Shown: positions 52,737 through 61,963 of the stretch, in pieces
How positions within the stretch are numbered: the first letter of the stretch is position 1
Layout of the letters: every line of letters starts with the position of its first letter
Assembly (NCBI RefSeq): GCF_002571225.1
Contig: NZ_NVEC01000036.1
Coordinates: 20,385 to 84,384, forward strand
DNA from: Bacillus sp. AFS059628
Lineage (GTDB): Bacteria > Bacillota > Bacilli > Bacillales > Bacillaceae_G
Reading direction: 5' to 3'
DNA: 64,000 nt
The notes under the pieces: generated by a model
What the model saw: only the letters and a program-made list of their open reading frames with translations
Database searches by the model: none
What the model was told of the DNA's origin: nothing
Translations under genes and position numbers: made by a program

Positions 52737-54261
52737 TTTGCATCGACTCCAGTACGTCACGTAGGTCTTTCATTACATTAACTAGTTCCTCATTTGAATT
52801 GCTATCAGCTGACTTCTGTAGAGTTTCTCCTAATCCTTTTTGCCAACCACTTACTTTACGATGTCTTTCTAAAACTAAAGCAACCGGTTGATCTGCTTCA
52901 GGAATATCATAATCAGAGAATTCTTTGTTTAGCATATTACCAGCGATATTACGTATATCTCGGAATGTTAAACCGCCCTTATCAGCCAATACCTCAATGG
53001 TTTTAACCATATCTTCAGTATTACTAATCTCTGACTTACGTAAGTTCACATATACGTGTTTTAATCCATACGGAAGCAGTAGAACATTATTGATAATGAA
53101 CTCCAAGTTATTACGCTCAGGCTCAAATACCTGCTCCTCTGTAATTTCACGAACAGATTCAGCAGTTGCTCTGTTAAAGTCTCGAATGTACCCGACATAT
53201 ACGTCAGGCAAGCGGAATGCTGATTGTACCTTTTGGCGTGATTTCTCATCGTATTCAAGGAATAGAGCATCGTTTTGCAGGATATCAGCCAAAGATTTAA
53301 GTTCAATATCGACTGGCGTTGGAGTATCACCTACAATACCTTCCTCAGCGCTTTCCACTTGCAACAAGAGATATTTATGTTGATTATCCTCGCCTTCAAC
53401 ATTTGAAACATAATCAGTAATCGCCGCTTCACTTTCTTCTGATAAAATGCCGTTCTTTAATAGAATAGCCATTGGGATATGTCTGCCTTGTTTAAAATAA
53501 CGCAGGTTTAATTCTTCTGCTTTTCTAGCACCTACCATATGAACAACATGCGATACCCAACGTGGAATGCCATATGGTCCGTTTCCAATCTTCAAATGGA
53601 TTACTTCAGTTGCATTTTTCTCTCCTAACGAAACATCAGAAAACTCACCAGTCTCTTTATTTAAGAAACGTGGATCGCCAAACTCTTTGAAATAAGTATC
53701 TACTGATCCTACTCGTTGTACATATCGACGAAATCTCTTTTTTCGTTTGATTTTTTTTCCATTAATTAAGTATGTTACTTCTTGAGGTTTGTCATCTTTA
53801 CGTGTCACTCGCATGTATTGCGGTAACATATTTATTAATTCTGCAGGTTTTCCCTCTAAATTACGAATCGTCTCAATATAACCATTACCAGTCGTTTCTT
53901 TATCATCAATACCCGTTTCAAGAATCTCCTTGAATGGCTTTTCGAAGCTAAATAACGGAATAATTTCAGTATCAACTAACGTCCACTCTGCCTTCATTTC
54001 AGGAGTTTCTTTGTTATCATCTTGCTTATACTTCATTTCATGACCAAACCCAGCTATATTACGCTTGTACGCATCAATACATTGCCCAAGAATCGTACTA
54101 TTTTCTCTAATCTGCTGCAGGTCTTCTATTCTATAAGGCGGTTCAATGATGTCATTTATAGCATACTTCTCATCTTCGCTCTCTTGCTGGCGAGATAATA
54201 CTTGAGCACTTGGTCCTGCTGCCTTAATTACCTTCGCACTCACTTTCCTTTTATTCGTCAT
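52723..54261 (-). CDS. Phage portal protein, PBSX family
   Basis: A 512-residue protein with INDIIEPPYRIEDLQQIREN, TTGNGYIETIRNLEGKPAEL and FKQGRHIPMAILLKNGIL, and a C-terminal crown rich in E and K. It matches the XkdE-like portal family. It forms the dodecameric vertex for packaging. It is joined to TerL by a one-base stop/start overlap. Confidence 0.9.
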   Translation of the reverse strand: MTNKRKVSAKVIKAAGPSAQVLSRQQESEDEKYAINDIIEPPYRIEDLQQIRENSTILGQCIDAYKRNIAGFGHEMKYKQDDNKETPEMKAEWTLVDTEIIPLFSFEKPFKEILETGIDDKETTGNGYIETIRNLEGKPAELINMLPQYMRVTRKDDKPQEVTYLINGKKIKRKKRFRRYVQRVGSVDTYFKEFGDPRFLNKETGEFSDVSLGEKNATEVIHLKIGNGPYGIPRWVSHVVHMVGARKAEELNLRYFKQGRHIPMAILLKNGILSEESEAAITDYVSNVEGEDNQHKYLLLQVESAEEGIVGDTPTPVDIELKSLADILQNDALFLEYDEKSRQKVQSAFRLPDVYVGYIRDFNRATAESVREITEEQVFEPERNNLEFIINNVLLLPYGLKHVYVNLRKSEISNTEDMVKTIEVLADKGGLTFRDIRNIAGNMLNKEFSDYDIPEADQPVALVLERHRKVSGWQKGLGETLQKSADSNSNEELVNVMKDLRDVLESMQNAED

Positions 54262-55577
54262 TAAGCTGCTTCACCTCTTTTCTTTTTCTTCTTTTTACGC
54301 AATCCGTAAATAACTGTATTAACAAAGTATCTCGTTTCGTCCATGTGGTGATCGTTCTCTTTTAGTGGCTTATCTTCACCACGTTCTACTGATTTCTCAT
54401 CCCATATGTAAGAAGCGAACTCTTTAAATGTTTCGTTACAGCAGTCGTTAAAATAAATAATGCCCGTGTTAAGCGCAACACCGACATTACCAATACCCTC
54501 TTTAACATTATTTCGGGCCTTATATACTTTTCGTTTGTTCCTAACTAGCAAAGCTATAAATGAAGCAGCGGACGGGTCAACTACTGTACCACGGATTGGC
54601 AAATCTTCTACAAACTTCTCAAAGTCTTCGTAGTATTCCTGATCTGTTTTCTGCTTTTCTGTTTCTCTACCGCTATAACGGTACTCTTTCACCTTGTACC
54701 ATACTTCTTCACCTTTTTCGATGCACTTACCCCACAATCCATATACCATGGCGTTCTGCGTACCATAGTCACAAGAGACAAAGTATTCCACGTACTCCCT
54801 TTGAATCGTAGGAACTTTATGCTTATTTTCATCAAACATATCGAATATAAGTCCAGAAGCAGCTGCCCATTCACCTTTGATATATCTACGATAGAATACG
54901 CCACTATACATGCGATGATATCTTCTTTTCGTCTTCTCATCTAATGACAAATTATGATCCATGGAGAATTTAAGGTGCAGTAGATTCTTTTCTTTCTTTT
55001 GATCCAACCACTTCTCTTTAAACCAGTGATACGGGCCTGCCGGATTACAGTTGAACCACATTTTCGAACCAGTTACAGACAAACGGCCTGTCGCTTGGTT
55101 AACGAAACTTTGTACCATAAGTGCCACTTCATCAAAAAACATGCCAGCGGCAGTGATTCCTTGGATCAAATCCTGGGAACTTTCATCTTTACCACCAAAA
55201 ATATAAAAGAAGTTTGTTACGCTATCTTTAGTAATGGTAAGCATATTCTCACTTCTATGATCTTTAACCCTATACCCGCGTGACTTCAGCATCTTTTTAA
55301 GTGGTGTTATAACGTTACGACGGTGTGATCCAATTGTTTTACCACACATACCAAAGTTCTCGCCTTCAAATGATTCCATTGCCCACATAACATAGGAAAG
55401 AGCCATCGATACTGTTTTTCCCGCACGAATAGAACCATCGCAAATAATCCCGTCATAATCTTTAACGGGACTGTTAGGCTTCCACCAGGTTAATACCTTC
55501 AGCTGCTTTTTGGAGAATGGCTTAAATTTGAATGGAGCAGGTTTCTTTTTACGCTTCGGAATCGTCGTCATGGTCAT
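54261..55577 (-). CDS. Terminase large subunit
   Basis: A 438-residue packaging motor. Walker A is DGSIRAGKT (47-55), Walker B GMFFDEVALM (D149, E150). The nuclease half has SCDYGTQN, GTVVDPSAASF and NDHHMDETRYFVNT as acidic metal sites. It resembles XtmB of PBSX. Its start overlaps the small subunit gene by 29 bases. Confidence 0.93.
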   Translation of the reverse strand: MTMTTIPKRKKKPAPFKFKPFSKKQLKVLTWWKPNSPVKDYDGIICDGSIRAGKTVSMALSYVMWAMESFEGENFGMCGKTIGSHRRNVITPLKKMLKSRGYRVKDHRSENMLTITKDSVTNFFYIFGGKDESSQDLIQGITAAGMFFDEVALMVQSFVNQATGRLSVTGSKMWFNCNPAGPYHWFKEKWLDQKKEKNLLHLKFSMDHNLSLDEKTKRRYHRMYSGVFYRRYIKGEWAAASGLIFDMFDENKHKVPTIQREYVEYFVSCDYGTQNAMVYGLWGKCIEKGEEVWYKVKEYRYSGRETEKQKTDQEYYEDFEKFVEDLPIRGTVVDPSAASFIALLVRNKRKVYKARNNVKEGIGNVGVALNTGIIYFNDCCNETFKEFASYIWDEKSVERGEDKPLKENDHHMDETRYFVNTVIYGLRKKKKKKRGEAA

Positions 55578-56346
55578 CCCACACTTCCTCTACCTTTCCT
55601 TCTAGCGCTTCTTTGAAACCATCATCTTCGTACTCATCGCCATCTTCCCCCTTAATACGTGCAGTGTCAGCTTTTGTTTTTTCAATGTTAACTTTCATCT
55701 GCTCTAACTTCAATCGTCTCTCATCATCAGCATTTGCTAACTTATCGAACCTCTCAATCATAGAGGATAACGCTGTCATAGCGCGCGAATAAGCTGTAAG
55801 TAAATTAGCTTGTTTATCCCATGCAAACTGCACTGTGTACGCATCTCCATTCAGTGATTCGCTAATCCGCTCTTTTGACATATCGTTTTGACTGCGAACA
55901 TGCATAATACGTTGTGAATTAAGGATATTGAAGTATTGCAGTTGAATAGAGTGGAATAGCATATCTAATTCAGTATGGTTTTGTATTTCATCTAGCAATT
56001 CCATTGCATGCGGATCGTCACTCGGGATTATCTTCCTAAACAATCCATGCGTCATAGCGTTATGGTTCCCTTTTGGCGGGCCATGCCCTACTGCATTCTT
56101 GTTCCCATACTTAGGATTCTTGTTTCCCGGATTACCCACTGCATTCTTATTCCCAATGGGTGCACCTGTTTTCTTGGTTTGGGTGCATCCTTTTTCATCT
56201 TTTGGGTGCACCCCTTTTCGATTCCAGCCATGCCTTTTTCTCCAGGACTTAATTGTATTAATACTGACCTCATATTTCTCAGCCAGTTCCTTATACTTCA
56301 TACCTTGCATGTAATCTTCTTGAGCCAACTCGTGTTTTTGTTTCAC
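55549..56346 (-). CDS. Terminase small subunit
   Basis: A 265-residue protein with an N-terminal helix-turn-helix (YKELAEKYEVSINTIKSWRK, about 17-36). A glycine/asparagine-rich linker repeats GNKNAVG three times, and a C-terminal acidic coiled tail follows. This layout is typical of XtmA-like subunits. It starts with GTG; GGTGG lies ten bases upstream. Confidence 0.85.
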   Translation of the reverse strand: MKQKHELAQEDYMQGMKYKELAEKYEVSINTIKSWRKRHGWNRKGVHPKDEKGCTQTKKTGAPIGNKNAVGNPGNKNPKYGNKNAVGHGPPKGNHNAMTHGLFRKIIPSDDPHAMELLDEIQNHTELDMLFHSIQLQYFNILNSQRIMHVRSQNDMSKERISESLNGDAYTVQFAWDKQANLLTAYSRAMTALSSMIERFDKLANADDERRLKLEQMKVNIEKTKADTARIKGEDGDEYEDDGFKEALEGKVEEVWDDHDDDSEA

Positions 56347-56423
56347 TCCATATCACCCACCACCTTCTATATAATAGGAAGAAACTCGTTCATTTCTCCC
56401 TTCGAATAACTTTTTTACAAAGA

Positions 56424-56458
56424 AAAAAGACCTTGTAAATTACAAAGTCTTTTTCTTC
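56424..56458 (-). terminator. Terminator of the repeat-protein gene
   Basis: GACCTTGTA and TACAAAGTC with flanking A and T runs. It lies between the secreted repeat protein and the terminase operon. Confidence 0.7.
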
Positions 56459-56491
56459 TATATAAACTTACAACTTTCATATTAGAATTAG

Positions 56492-57004
56492 TTAAATCCC
56501 TCCACCAGACTCTGTGTTAGCAGGTGCTCCGCCAGTATTTCCATGTGATTCTAACTTGGGTGCAGGTGTATCTCCCTTATTGTAAGCAGGCGCCCCTCCT
56601 GTATGCCCCTCCGAACCTAACTTTGGTGCAGGGTAATGTCCATGAGTATAAGTTGGTGCTCCTCCATGATCTCCATCAGCTTCTAACTTAAGTGAAGGAG
56701 TATCTCCTCCATTAAAAGAAGATGTTGGATAGTCTCCATATCCATAAACTGTTGCTCCTGTATGCCCATGAGTATAGGAAGGCGCTCCTCCGGTATGTCC
56801 ATGTGCATAACTCGGAGACCATCCCTCTCCATGAGTATAAGATGGTGCTCCGCCATGATTTCCATGTGCATATGCAGGTGCTCCTCCGTGATCTCCTACA
56901 GAGTCAGCTTTAACAATTCCTCCGCCATTTCCATGATTAACACCAAAAATTCCAAATCCTAAAACAGATAAACTTACGACTACTGTACCGATTTTTCTTT
57001 TCAT
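56492..57004 (-). CDS. Secreted His/Gly-rich repeat protein
   Basis: A 170-residue protein. The signal peptide (about 1-33) ends at VKA. The mature part is a run of imperfect repeats around GDHGGAPxYxHG: HGGAP or TGGAP occurs eight times, with spacers such as DTPAPKLES and HYPAPKLGS. It has no cysteine and no enzyme motif. GGAGAG precedes the ATG. It is a separate unit between phage modules. It could be a surface or spore-layer protein, a metal binder through its histidines, or a multi-repeat peptide precursor. Confidence 0.65.
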   Translation of the reverse strand: MKRKIGTVVVSLSVLGFGIFGVNHGNGGGIVKADSVGDHGGAPAYAHGNHGGAPSYTHGEGWSPSYAHGHTGGAPSYTHGHTGATVYGYGDYPTSSFNGGDTPSLKLEADGDHGGAPTYTHGHYPAPKLGSEGHTGGAPAYNKGDTPAPKLESHGNTGGAPANTESGGGI

Positions 57005-57449
57005 AATCGCTCTCCTCTATGTGTATTTCATGTTAATTGAAATGAACATATTATGGATATCAGTCATGATGAAAATTCGACTCATTTCATTACCATATAT
57101 TTATATTTCTATGTATTTTTTTGTAAAACCTTCTTGGAATATGAAGGAAATAGTTATTTTTTGTAAAATTTAAAATGTAGTAACAAATTATTCCCTTTAC
57201 AATTTAAACTTCGTTTCCTAGCTATATTCACCACCTTGCATTAATCCCTAATTTAGTATTGAAATTCTCTAAAACTCGATGTATTATATTTTTGTGTTTT
57301 TCTCAGTTCCCAAGCCGAGAATACATCATCACTTCTGAAAAGGACCCGAACTCCAGCGGGTTCTTTTTTTATTCCCTCTTCTTGTAAATCCTTTTATTTA
57401 AATGTAAAATTATAAGTAAGTTCTAACATTTTGAATTGAGGTGAAAATC
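57005..57449. other. Gene-free interval
   Basis: The promoter region of the secreted repeat protein (minus) and of the small membrane gene (plus). A hairpin GAACCCG-like, GGACCCG-AACTCCAG-CGGGTTC with T-run (57340-57370), faces right and lies upstream of the plus-strand genes. Confidence 0.5.
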
Positions 57450-57647
57450 ATGAGAAGCTTTGGCTCATTAATGATCTCTACTGTCTGTTCAGTACTTCTT
57501 ATAATTTGGAATACCTATTCCTTCTATAGCGGATACACAACAGGGCGTACATACTATTGGATTAATGGTATCGCAGCTGTTATCTTCCTCCTATTCTTTA
57601 TCCTAAACATGCGTGATTTCAAAAAGAAAAACTACAGAACCTCATAA
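57450..57647 (+). CDS. Small membrane protein
   Basis: 65 residues with two transmembrane segments (about 3-22, 33-52) and a basic end MRDFKKKNYRTS. GAGGTG precedes the ATG at 57450. It is followed after 18 bases by a similar small gene, so the two form a pair. No family was recognised. Confidence 0.6.
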   Translation: MRSFGSLMISTVCSVLLIIWNTYSFYSGYTTGRTYYWINGIAAVIFLLFFILNMRDFKKKNYRTS

Positions 57648-57665
57648 CAATAGGAGTTGATACGT

Positions 57666-57884
57666 ATGTGGGAAAGATATAAAAACTATAAATATTCCTC
57701 AAAAGAATTAAAGTTCATGCTTTGGTTATTTGGTATTACTTGTTTTGTACACTCAGTCGCTTTCTTTGGCGGATTATTTTCTTCTGAATTCCTTTGGTTT
57801 AAAGGCCTTTGTGCTATAGGAGCATTGTTAGCTTTTATGGATATTAGAAAGAAGCATAAAAACAAAAATTATAGCGCGGCTTGA
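57666..57884 (+). CDS. Small membrane protein
   Basis: 72 residues. A basic amphipathic N-terminus (WERYKNYKYSSKELKF) is followed by two helices (about 18-40, 45-60) and a lysine-rich tail ending MDIRKKHKNKNYSAA. Compared with the previous protein, helix length and the KNYxx end suggest common ancestry. AGGAG precedes the ATG at 57666. Confidence 0.6.
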   Translation: MWERYKNYKYSSKELKFMLWLFGITCFVHSVAFFGGLFSSEFLWFKGLCAIGALLAFMDIRKKHKNKNYSAA

Positions 57885-58040
57885 ATTACCAAACACTCTT
57901 GAACTCATTTTCGAATTATTGTATTATATTTTCGGGTCTTGCTCCATAAATCATTATCAGGAGAATCTGCAGGTTTGCAGGTTCTTTTTTTGTAAAATAA
58001 AAAAGCATCCTAATTTAGATGCTCTCTGCAATTAAATTTT

Positions 58041-58274
58041 CTATATTATACTGATCCCCATTGTCATAAGGCTACCTAATACAATACATACTAACCCTAC
58101 TAATATAAAAAACTCCGGTAAATCAAAGTGATCAAAAATCATACCTAAAATTAATCCCACAGGGAATACCAGGACTTCTTTCCAACTTATCCCTCCATTT
58201 TCCCTTGCTATATAGGACGTAGTTATACCAACAATTAAAATCCCTAATACAATTAAACTTAATCCTAATATCAT
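58041..58274 (-). CDS. Small membrane protein
   Basis: 77 residues, three hydrophobic stretches (about 1-20, 32-45, 54-77) and almost no charged residues except ARENGG and FDHFDLPEF. GGTGG lies four bases before the ATG. Unknown family. Confidence 0.55.
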   Translation of the reverse strand: MILGLSLIVLGILIVGITTSYIARENGGISWKEVLVFPVGLILGMIFDHFDLPEFFILVGLVCIVLGSLMTMGISII

Positions 58275-58380
58275 TCAACCACCATCTTTTTTCACTCATA
58301 TTACCATAAATAAACAGCCATTATAATCAATTCCTTATAAAATAAAAAAGCAGCTGTTAGGCTACTTAAAGTTTGGTTTA

Positions 58381-58656
58381 TCACCAAATAAAATGATATA
58401 TATATTCTCCCATTATACTTTCATCAACTCCTGCGACCCTAGCAAATCGCATTACGTCAGCACCCTGAAGGAAATACATTGTTAGCATAACTGGCACCCG
58501 TGACCACATAAAACGATAAAGCTCATCTATTCTTTGCTTAGTCGTAACAATTAAATCATTCGCCGGTCCATTTATCCATGCAGTAGTCCGAACTGAAGTA
58601 AACGGAAGATCTTTCCCATTAACCACTATTCTCGCTATAGTATGTGTTATATCCAC
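58381..58656 (-). CDS. Hypothetical phage protein
   Basis: 91 residues, starting with GTG after GAGGGG. The fold seems mixed (ARIVVNGKDLPFTSVRTTAW, QRIDELYRFMWSRVPVMLTM). No signal or membrane segment. No family was recognised. Confidence 0.55.
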   Translation of the reverse strand: MDITHTIARIVVNGKDLPFTSVRTTAWINGPANDLIVTTKQRIDELYRFMWSRVPVMLTMYFLQGADVMRFARVAGVDESIMGEYIYHFIW

Positions 58657-58769
58657 ATCGATCCCCTCATTCCAAGAATCAAATCTGTTTTCTATATTTA
58701 CATAAGTATTTTTAGCTATAAGAAATGTTTAAAGTGAATTTTTTATAAAATAAAAAAGCAGCGGATTCG

Positions 58770-59333
58770 CTACTTTAGTTCTTTTGCTTTTGCATAAATA
58801 GTAGAACGCGGAACCCCCGTCATTTTTGAAATGTCATTTACACTTAAGCCATTTTCTTTCCTATTAAAGAATAAGTTCATAGCTTGTTTCACTTGCTTTT
58901 CATCCTGCCCTTTACGTCCCATATGTTTACCCATCGCTTTAGCTCTTTCTCTGCCCTCAGCTGTTCTTTCATTAATTAAATCTCTTTCAAACTCAGCAAT
59001 AGCTCCTAGCATAGTGAACATTAATTTACCAGCAGGTGTAGAGAAATCAATTTGTTCTTTAAGAAATACCACCGCTATTCCCCGATCAGCTAATTGATTT
59101 ACAATCTTATGCAAATCAAATATTGATCTAGCTAAACGGTCTATTTTACAAACAACAAATTTATCTCCTTCTCTCATGTATTCTAATGCCTTTTGCAATT
59201 CTTCTCGATCACTATTAGCTCCACTGTACTTTTCAGAATATATTTTGTCGCAACCATATTCTGTTAACCTTTCAATTTGTGCATCTAAGTTTTGATCTTT
59301 TGTACTTACCCTTGCATAACCAACAATCGCCAT
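58770..59333 (-). CDS. Serine recombinase (resolvase/invertase family)
   Basis: A 187-residue small serine recombinase. The catalytic serine is in GYARVSTKDQNLDAQ (Ser10), with the arginines in VCKIDRLARSIFDLHK and FERDLINERTAEGR. A C-terminal helix-turn-helix is in LSVNDISKMTGVPRSTIYAK. GAGGTG precedes the ATG. In a phage-plasmid it may resolve multimers or invert a segment. Upstream DNA (59340-59410, 59470-59530) holds repeated TAGACT/AGTCTA and TTTAGACAT words that could be its res sites. Confidence 0.88.
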   Translation of the reverse strand: MAIVGYARVSTKDQNLDAQIERLTEYGCDKIYSEKYSGANSDREELQKALEYMREGDKFVVCKIDRLARSIFDLHKIVNQLADRGIAVVFLKEQIDFSTPAGKLMFTMLGAIAEFERDLINERTAEGRERAKAMGKHMGRKGQDEKQVKQAMNLFFNRKENGLSVNDISKMTGVPRSTIYAKAKELK

Positions 59334-59339
59334 CCAAAT

Positions 59340-59535
59340 CACCTCAAAATAGTCTAAAAGTATTAAGAATTATATACTTTTATTTTAGACTATCTTTTAG
59401 ACATTAACAACTATCTGTTTACAAAGTTTTTAACCTATAAATTTTAACTGTACAAAAGGGTCAACTTTTAGACATAGAAAATGAAACACATGTCTATTTT
59501 TTGGACATTACTTTCATAAACTAGTATCTGTATGA
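59340..59535. promoter_or_regulatory. Possible resolvase crossover region
   Basis: AATAGTCTAAAAGT, TTTAGACTATCTTTTAGACA, CTTTTAGACATAG and GTCTATTTTTTGGACAT give several direct and inverted TTTAGAC-type words near the recombinase start, as expected for res sites I-III. The spacing has not been tested. Confidence 0.4.
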
Positions 59536-59576
59536 TCTAATGTAATGACACGACATTTTAAGAGGGAGAACCATAT

Positions 59577-59732
59577 ATGAAACTAAAAATAGAATTTAAA
59601 TCATCAAACGGAAATAAACTGCAAGTAGATATGGATAAGAAACAGCGTAATTCCACACCACTAGAAAACATCTACTTTTTAATTCAAATCCTCTATGTCC
59701 TTATTAAATTGGTACAAGCATTAGTTAATTAA
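59577..59732 (+). CDS. Small hypothetical protein
   Basis: 51 residues, MKLKIEFKSSNGNKLQVDMD at the start and a hydrophobic end (NIYFLIQILYVLIKLVQALV). GAGGGAG lies before the ATG. It reads away from the recombinase. It may be a one-helix membrane peptide. Confidence 0.55.
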   Translation: MKLKIEFKSSNGNKLQVDMDKKQRNSTPLENIYFLIQILYVLIKLVQALVN

Positions 59733-59837
59733 CTGGCGCTTGTATCTTCATTAATTGTTTTCGTTTGTTTTGTTAGATGTTCAATCAAATTGAAACTGTA
59801 TCCTTGGCGTTAATAAGTAATCATAAAAACATAACAA

Positions 59838-59873
59838 AAAAGAGTGCGATTAAGATATGCACTCTTTCGAAAG
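59838..59873 (-). terminator. Terminator of coat-like gene
   Basis: AAAGAGTGC-GATTAAGATAT-GCACTCTTT, bordered by A runs on the left that read as T on the minus strand. Confidence 0.75.
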
Positions 59874-59876
59874 ATT

Positions 59877-60083
59877 TTACCAATCTCGATGTTCACCATG
59901 ATCATGATCACGATCGTGGTCATGATTACGTCTACGACGACACTCGTCACAATCGCAATCGCGTCTACAATGACAGTCATTAAAATCGTTTCTTCTGCGT
60001 CTACGACCGCATCCGCAAAATACTAAATCATCCCAAAAGCTATTACAATCTCGAGAATGCCCCAAATTATTATTCCATCCCAT
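59877..60083 (-). CDS. Arg/His/Asp/Cys-rich small protein, spore-coat-like
   Basis: A 68-residue protein of extreme composition: CGCGRRRRRNDFNDCHCRRD and CDCDECRRRRNHDHDRDHDH. Such Cys- and His-rich, low-complexity proteins are typical of Bacillus spore coats. A strong GAGGAGGG precedes the ATG. Upstream on the minus strand CATAGAATA fits the SigE/SigK -10 (CATAnnnTA). It could also bind metal ions. The spore link is inferred. Confidence 0.6.
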   Translation of the reverse strand: MGWNNNLGHSRDCNSFWDDLVFCGCGRRRRRNDFNDCHCRRDCDCDECRRRRNHDHDRDHDHGEHRDW

Positions 60084-60352
60084 AGATATGATTCCCTCCT
60101 CTAAAAATAGAATTCATCATATTCTATGATTAAAAAGGGAAAACAGCTTGTTTACTAGTCTATATTTTGTGTTTTAGACTAATAATATTTCTATTTGCGA
60201 GTCTATCTTCCCCCTCTATTTTCAATCGTTATGTTCGTTTGTTTTGTTTAAATGGGCTAATCTATCAATTCTATTAAATCAATTAATCTAACTATTGCAT
60301 ATTACCGTTTCATTCATATACTATAGTAGATTGCTAGAAAGGAGGCGTAACC

Positions 60353-60490
60353 ATGGATAGTTGCGTTTTGTTTGTAAATGGACAACCTTTTTTAGTTCTC
60401 TCAGTAGCTGGTATTGAAATTGCTAGATTAGAGATTTCTCTTCAAGTAGCATTAGCTCTAAGAGTTCTCGGAATACCAATCTGCGATTAA
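60353..60490 (+). CDS. Small hydrophobic protein
   Basis: 45 residues starting MDSCVLFVNGQPFLVLSVAG and ending GIPICD. AAGGAGG precedes the ATG and a GAGAGC/GCTCTC terminator follows (60505-60530). Upstream CATATACTA fits a mother-cell sigma -10. No family was recognised. Confidence 0.6.
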   Translation: MDSCVLFVNGQPFLVLSVAGIEIARLEISLQVALALRVLGIPICD

Positions 60491-60502
60491 TTACCACATT
60501 CC

Positions 60503-60532
60503 AAAAAAGAGAGCATTAGCTCTCTTTTTTTC
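60503..60532 (+). terminator. Rho-independent terminator
   Basis: AAAAGAGAGC-ATTA-GCTCTCTTTTTTT. Confidence 0.85.
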
Positions 60533-60697
60533 CCCCTTATCTTTCCTTAACAACAAACAAGACGCCACCCAAATCACGGCAGCGCCTGCTCTAATTGCTA
60601 TACACATGTTTGTTCTAAAAATAAAACATCCATAATGGACACATCATAAGATTAGTAACCATATTTTTTGTTCGTTAATTATTACGTTTATAGGCCT

Positions 60698-60730
60698 AGA
60701 TTGTGCACATCTATATTAAGTGAACGCATA
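60698..60730 (+). promoter_or_regulatory. Putative SigK-type promoter
   Basis: ACA, 16 bases, then GCATACCCTA matches the SigK pattern (AC, 16-17 bp, CATAnnnTA). It lies about 45 bases before the next gene's ATG. Confidence 0.5.
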
Positions 60731-60768
60731 CCCTAATACATGAATACTACTTTAGGAGTGATTATATT

Positions 60769-60975
60769 ATGAATCCTTTAACGATGAGGATTGTTGTAGC
60801 TCCAGCTTCATCTTGGCAACATTTACCTCAACATCCTTCATATGGACAATATGGTATGCAACCTGTGCACATTCCCTTTACTCCTACAATTCCGCCTTAT
60901 CCCGTAATATACCAATATCATTACCCTTTTCCAACATTGTATTTCCAAGAGTTTCACGGTACATTTAACATTTAA
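60769..60975 (+). CDS. Pro/Tyr/His-rich small protein, spore-coat-like
   Basis: 68 residues rich in P, Y, H and Q (YGQYGMQPVHIPFTPTIPPY, PVIYQYHYPFPTLYF). Composition like Bacillus coat or exosporium proteins. AGGAG precedes the ATG and a SigK-like promoter lies upstream. No cysteine and no enzyme motif. Confidence 0.6.
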   Translation: MNPLTMRIVVAPASSWQHLPQHPSYGQYGMQPVHIPFTPTIPPYPVIYQYHYPFPTLYFQEFHGTFNI

Positions 60976-61963
60976 TCTAAATAGAAAAATATCTGTTATC
61001 TGTACCAGTATGAGTCAATTCACATTATACCTAAAACAGTATTTAAATACGTTTAATATGTAATTTCTATATAACAAAGAAAAAGCCACCACCGAAGTGA
61101 CAGCTTTCTTTCAAGGGGATGGAAGAGAGAAAACAAATGGAAAAGTTTCTCTTAGTCCAAGGCTGAGTACTCTCAACCTTCTCCAAGCCACCGCATCAAC
61201 TAGTATGGCTACACGCCCTGTGTTCGGTGACCTGGAGAAGAGCAAGAGTTTCCATAATCTCTTTCAACCGACGACGTTCAGTAGGTGCTCCATGCGTAAG
61301 AGCTGTCTCGCCTCAAAGAGAGGTAGGCACTCTCTTATAAAGTTTTTTAATTTTATATCAAGACGTATGCGTTTCTTCCGACGCCTTGTTTGAACCAATA
61401 CACTAGAGAGACGGAAGGGGAATGTTTCCGCTGTATTGGCTCAAACAAAGAGTGGAACTCTTTGCCCTCGTTTTGGTCATTAATAAGAATCGTGAGTAAT
61501 TACTAATGTACGAGATCACGTATACTGTTTTAGATTTTTAGAACGGCATTCATTCAATCATGAAAACCATCCCCATTCTTAGAAATCAACATAACAGGAA
61601 TATTGAATTTTATATCAATATTCAATACAGAAGGTGGATTCTGTACTGATCGATTGATACAAATTAGAAACAGCATGACGAATGCGAGTTATCTCACACC
61701 CGCCACACTGGAATATGTCATTGTAATACATTCATTGGTCTTTTCGTCTTTTGCGGGTTCGTACCGCCTTGCCCGCCCTACTATGCGGTATACGTTACCG
61801 TGACATTCTCGCATAAGAACGTTTCACTTATAGGTGTACTAATCCTCTTCGATATGCGGTTGTCAAAGGGCTGTCCAAAAGCTCTTGAATGAGCTTGTAA
61901 GATAATAATAATTTGAAATACGCATTTGCTTATCCGCCCCTTTATCGTTAATTTATCCGCATT
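60976..61963. other. Large structured non-coding region
   Basis: Nearly 1 kb without a credible gene, GC-richer than its surroundings. A long hairpin has arms GTTTGAACCAATACA (61389-61403) and TGTATTGGCTCAAAC (61432-61446), an inner CGGAA/TTCCG pair and a following AAAGAGT/ACTCTTT stem. Upstream (61090-61340) are many short complementary words. A CATTCTCGCATAAGAACG stretch and CGGTATAC words lie at 61790-61830. It could be a structured RNA, a packaging or replication site, or a decayed gene. Confidence 0.45.

Noticed and set aside
61097-61393. 98-codon basic frame in the structured region
   Set aside because: No good ribosome binding site. The interval is hairpin-rich and looks non-coding.
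61740-61800. tRNA-like T-arm (GCGGGTTCGTACCGC)
   Set aside because: No acceptor, D or anticodon arm could be placed around it.
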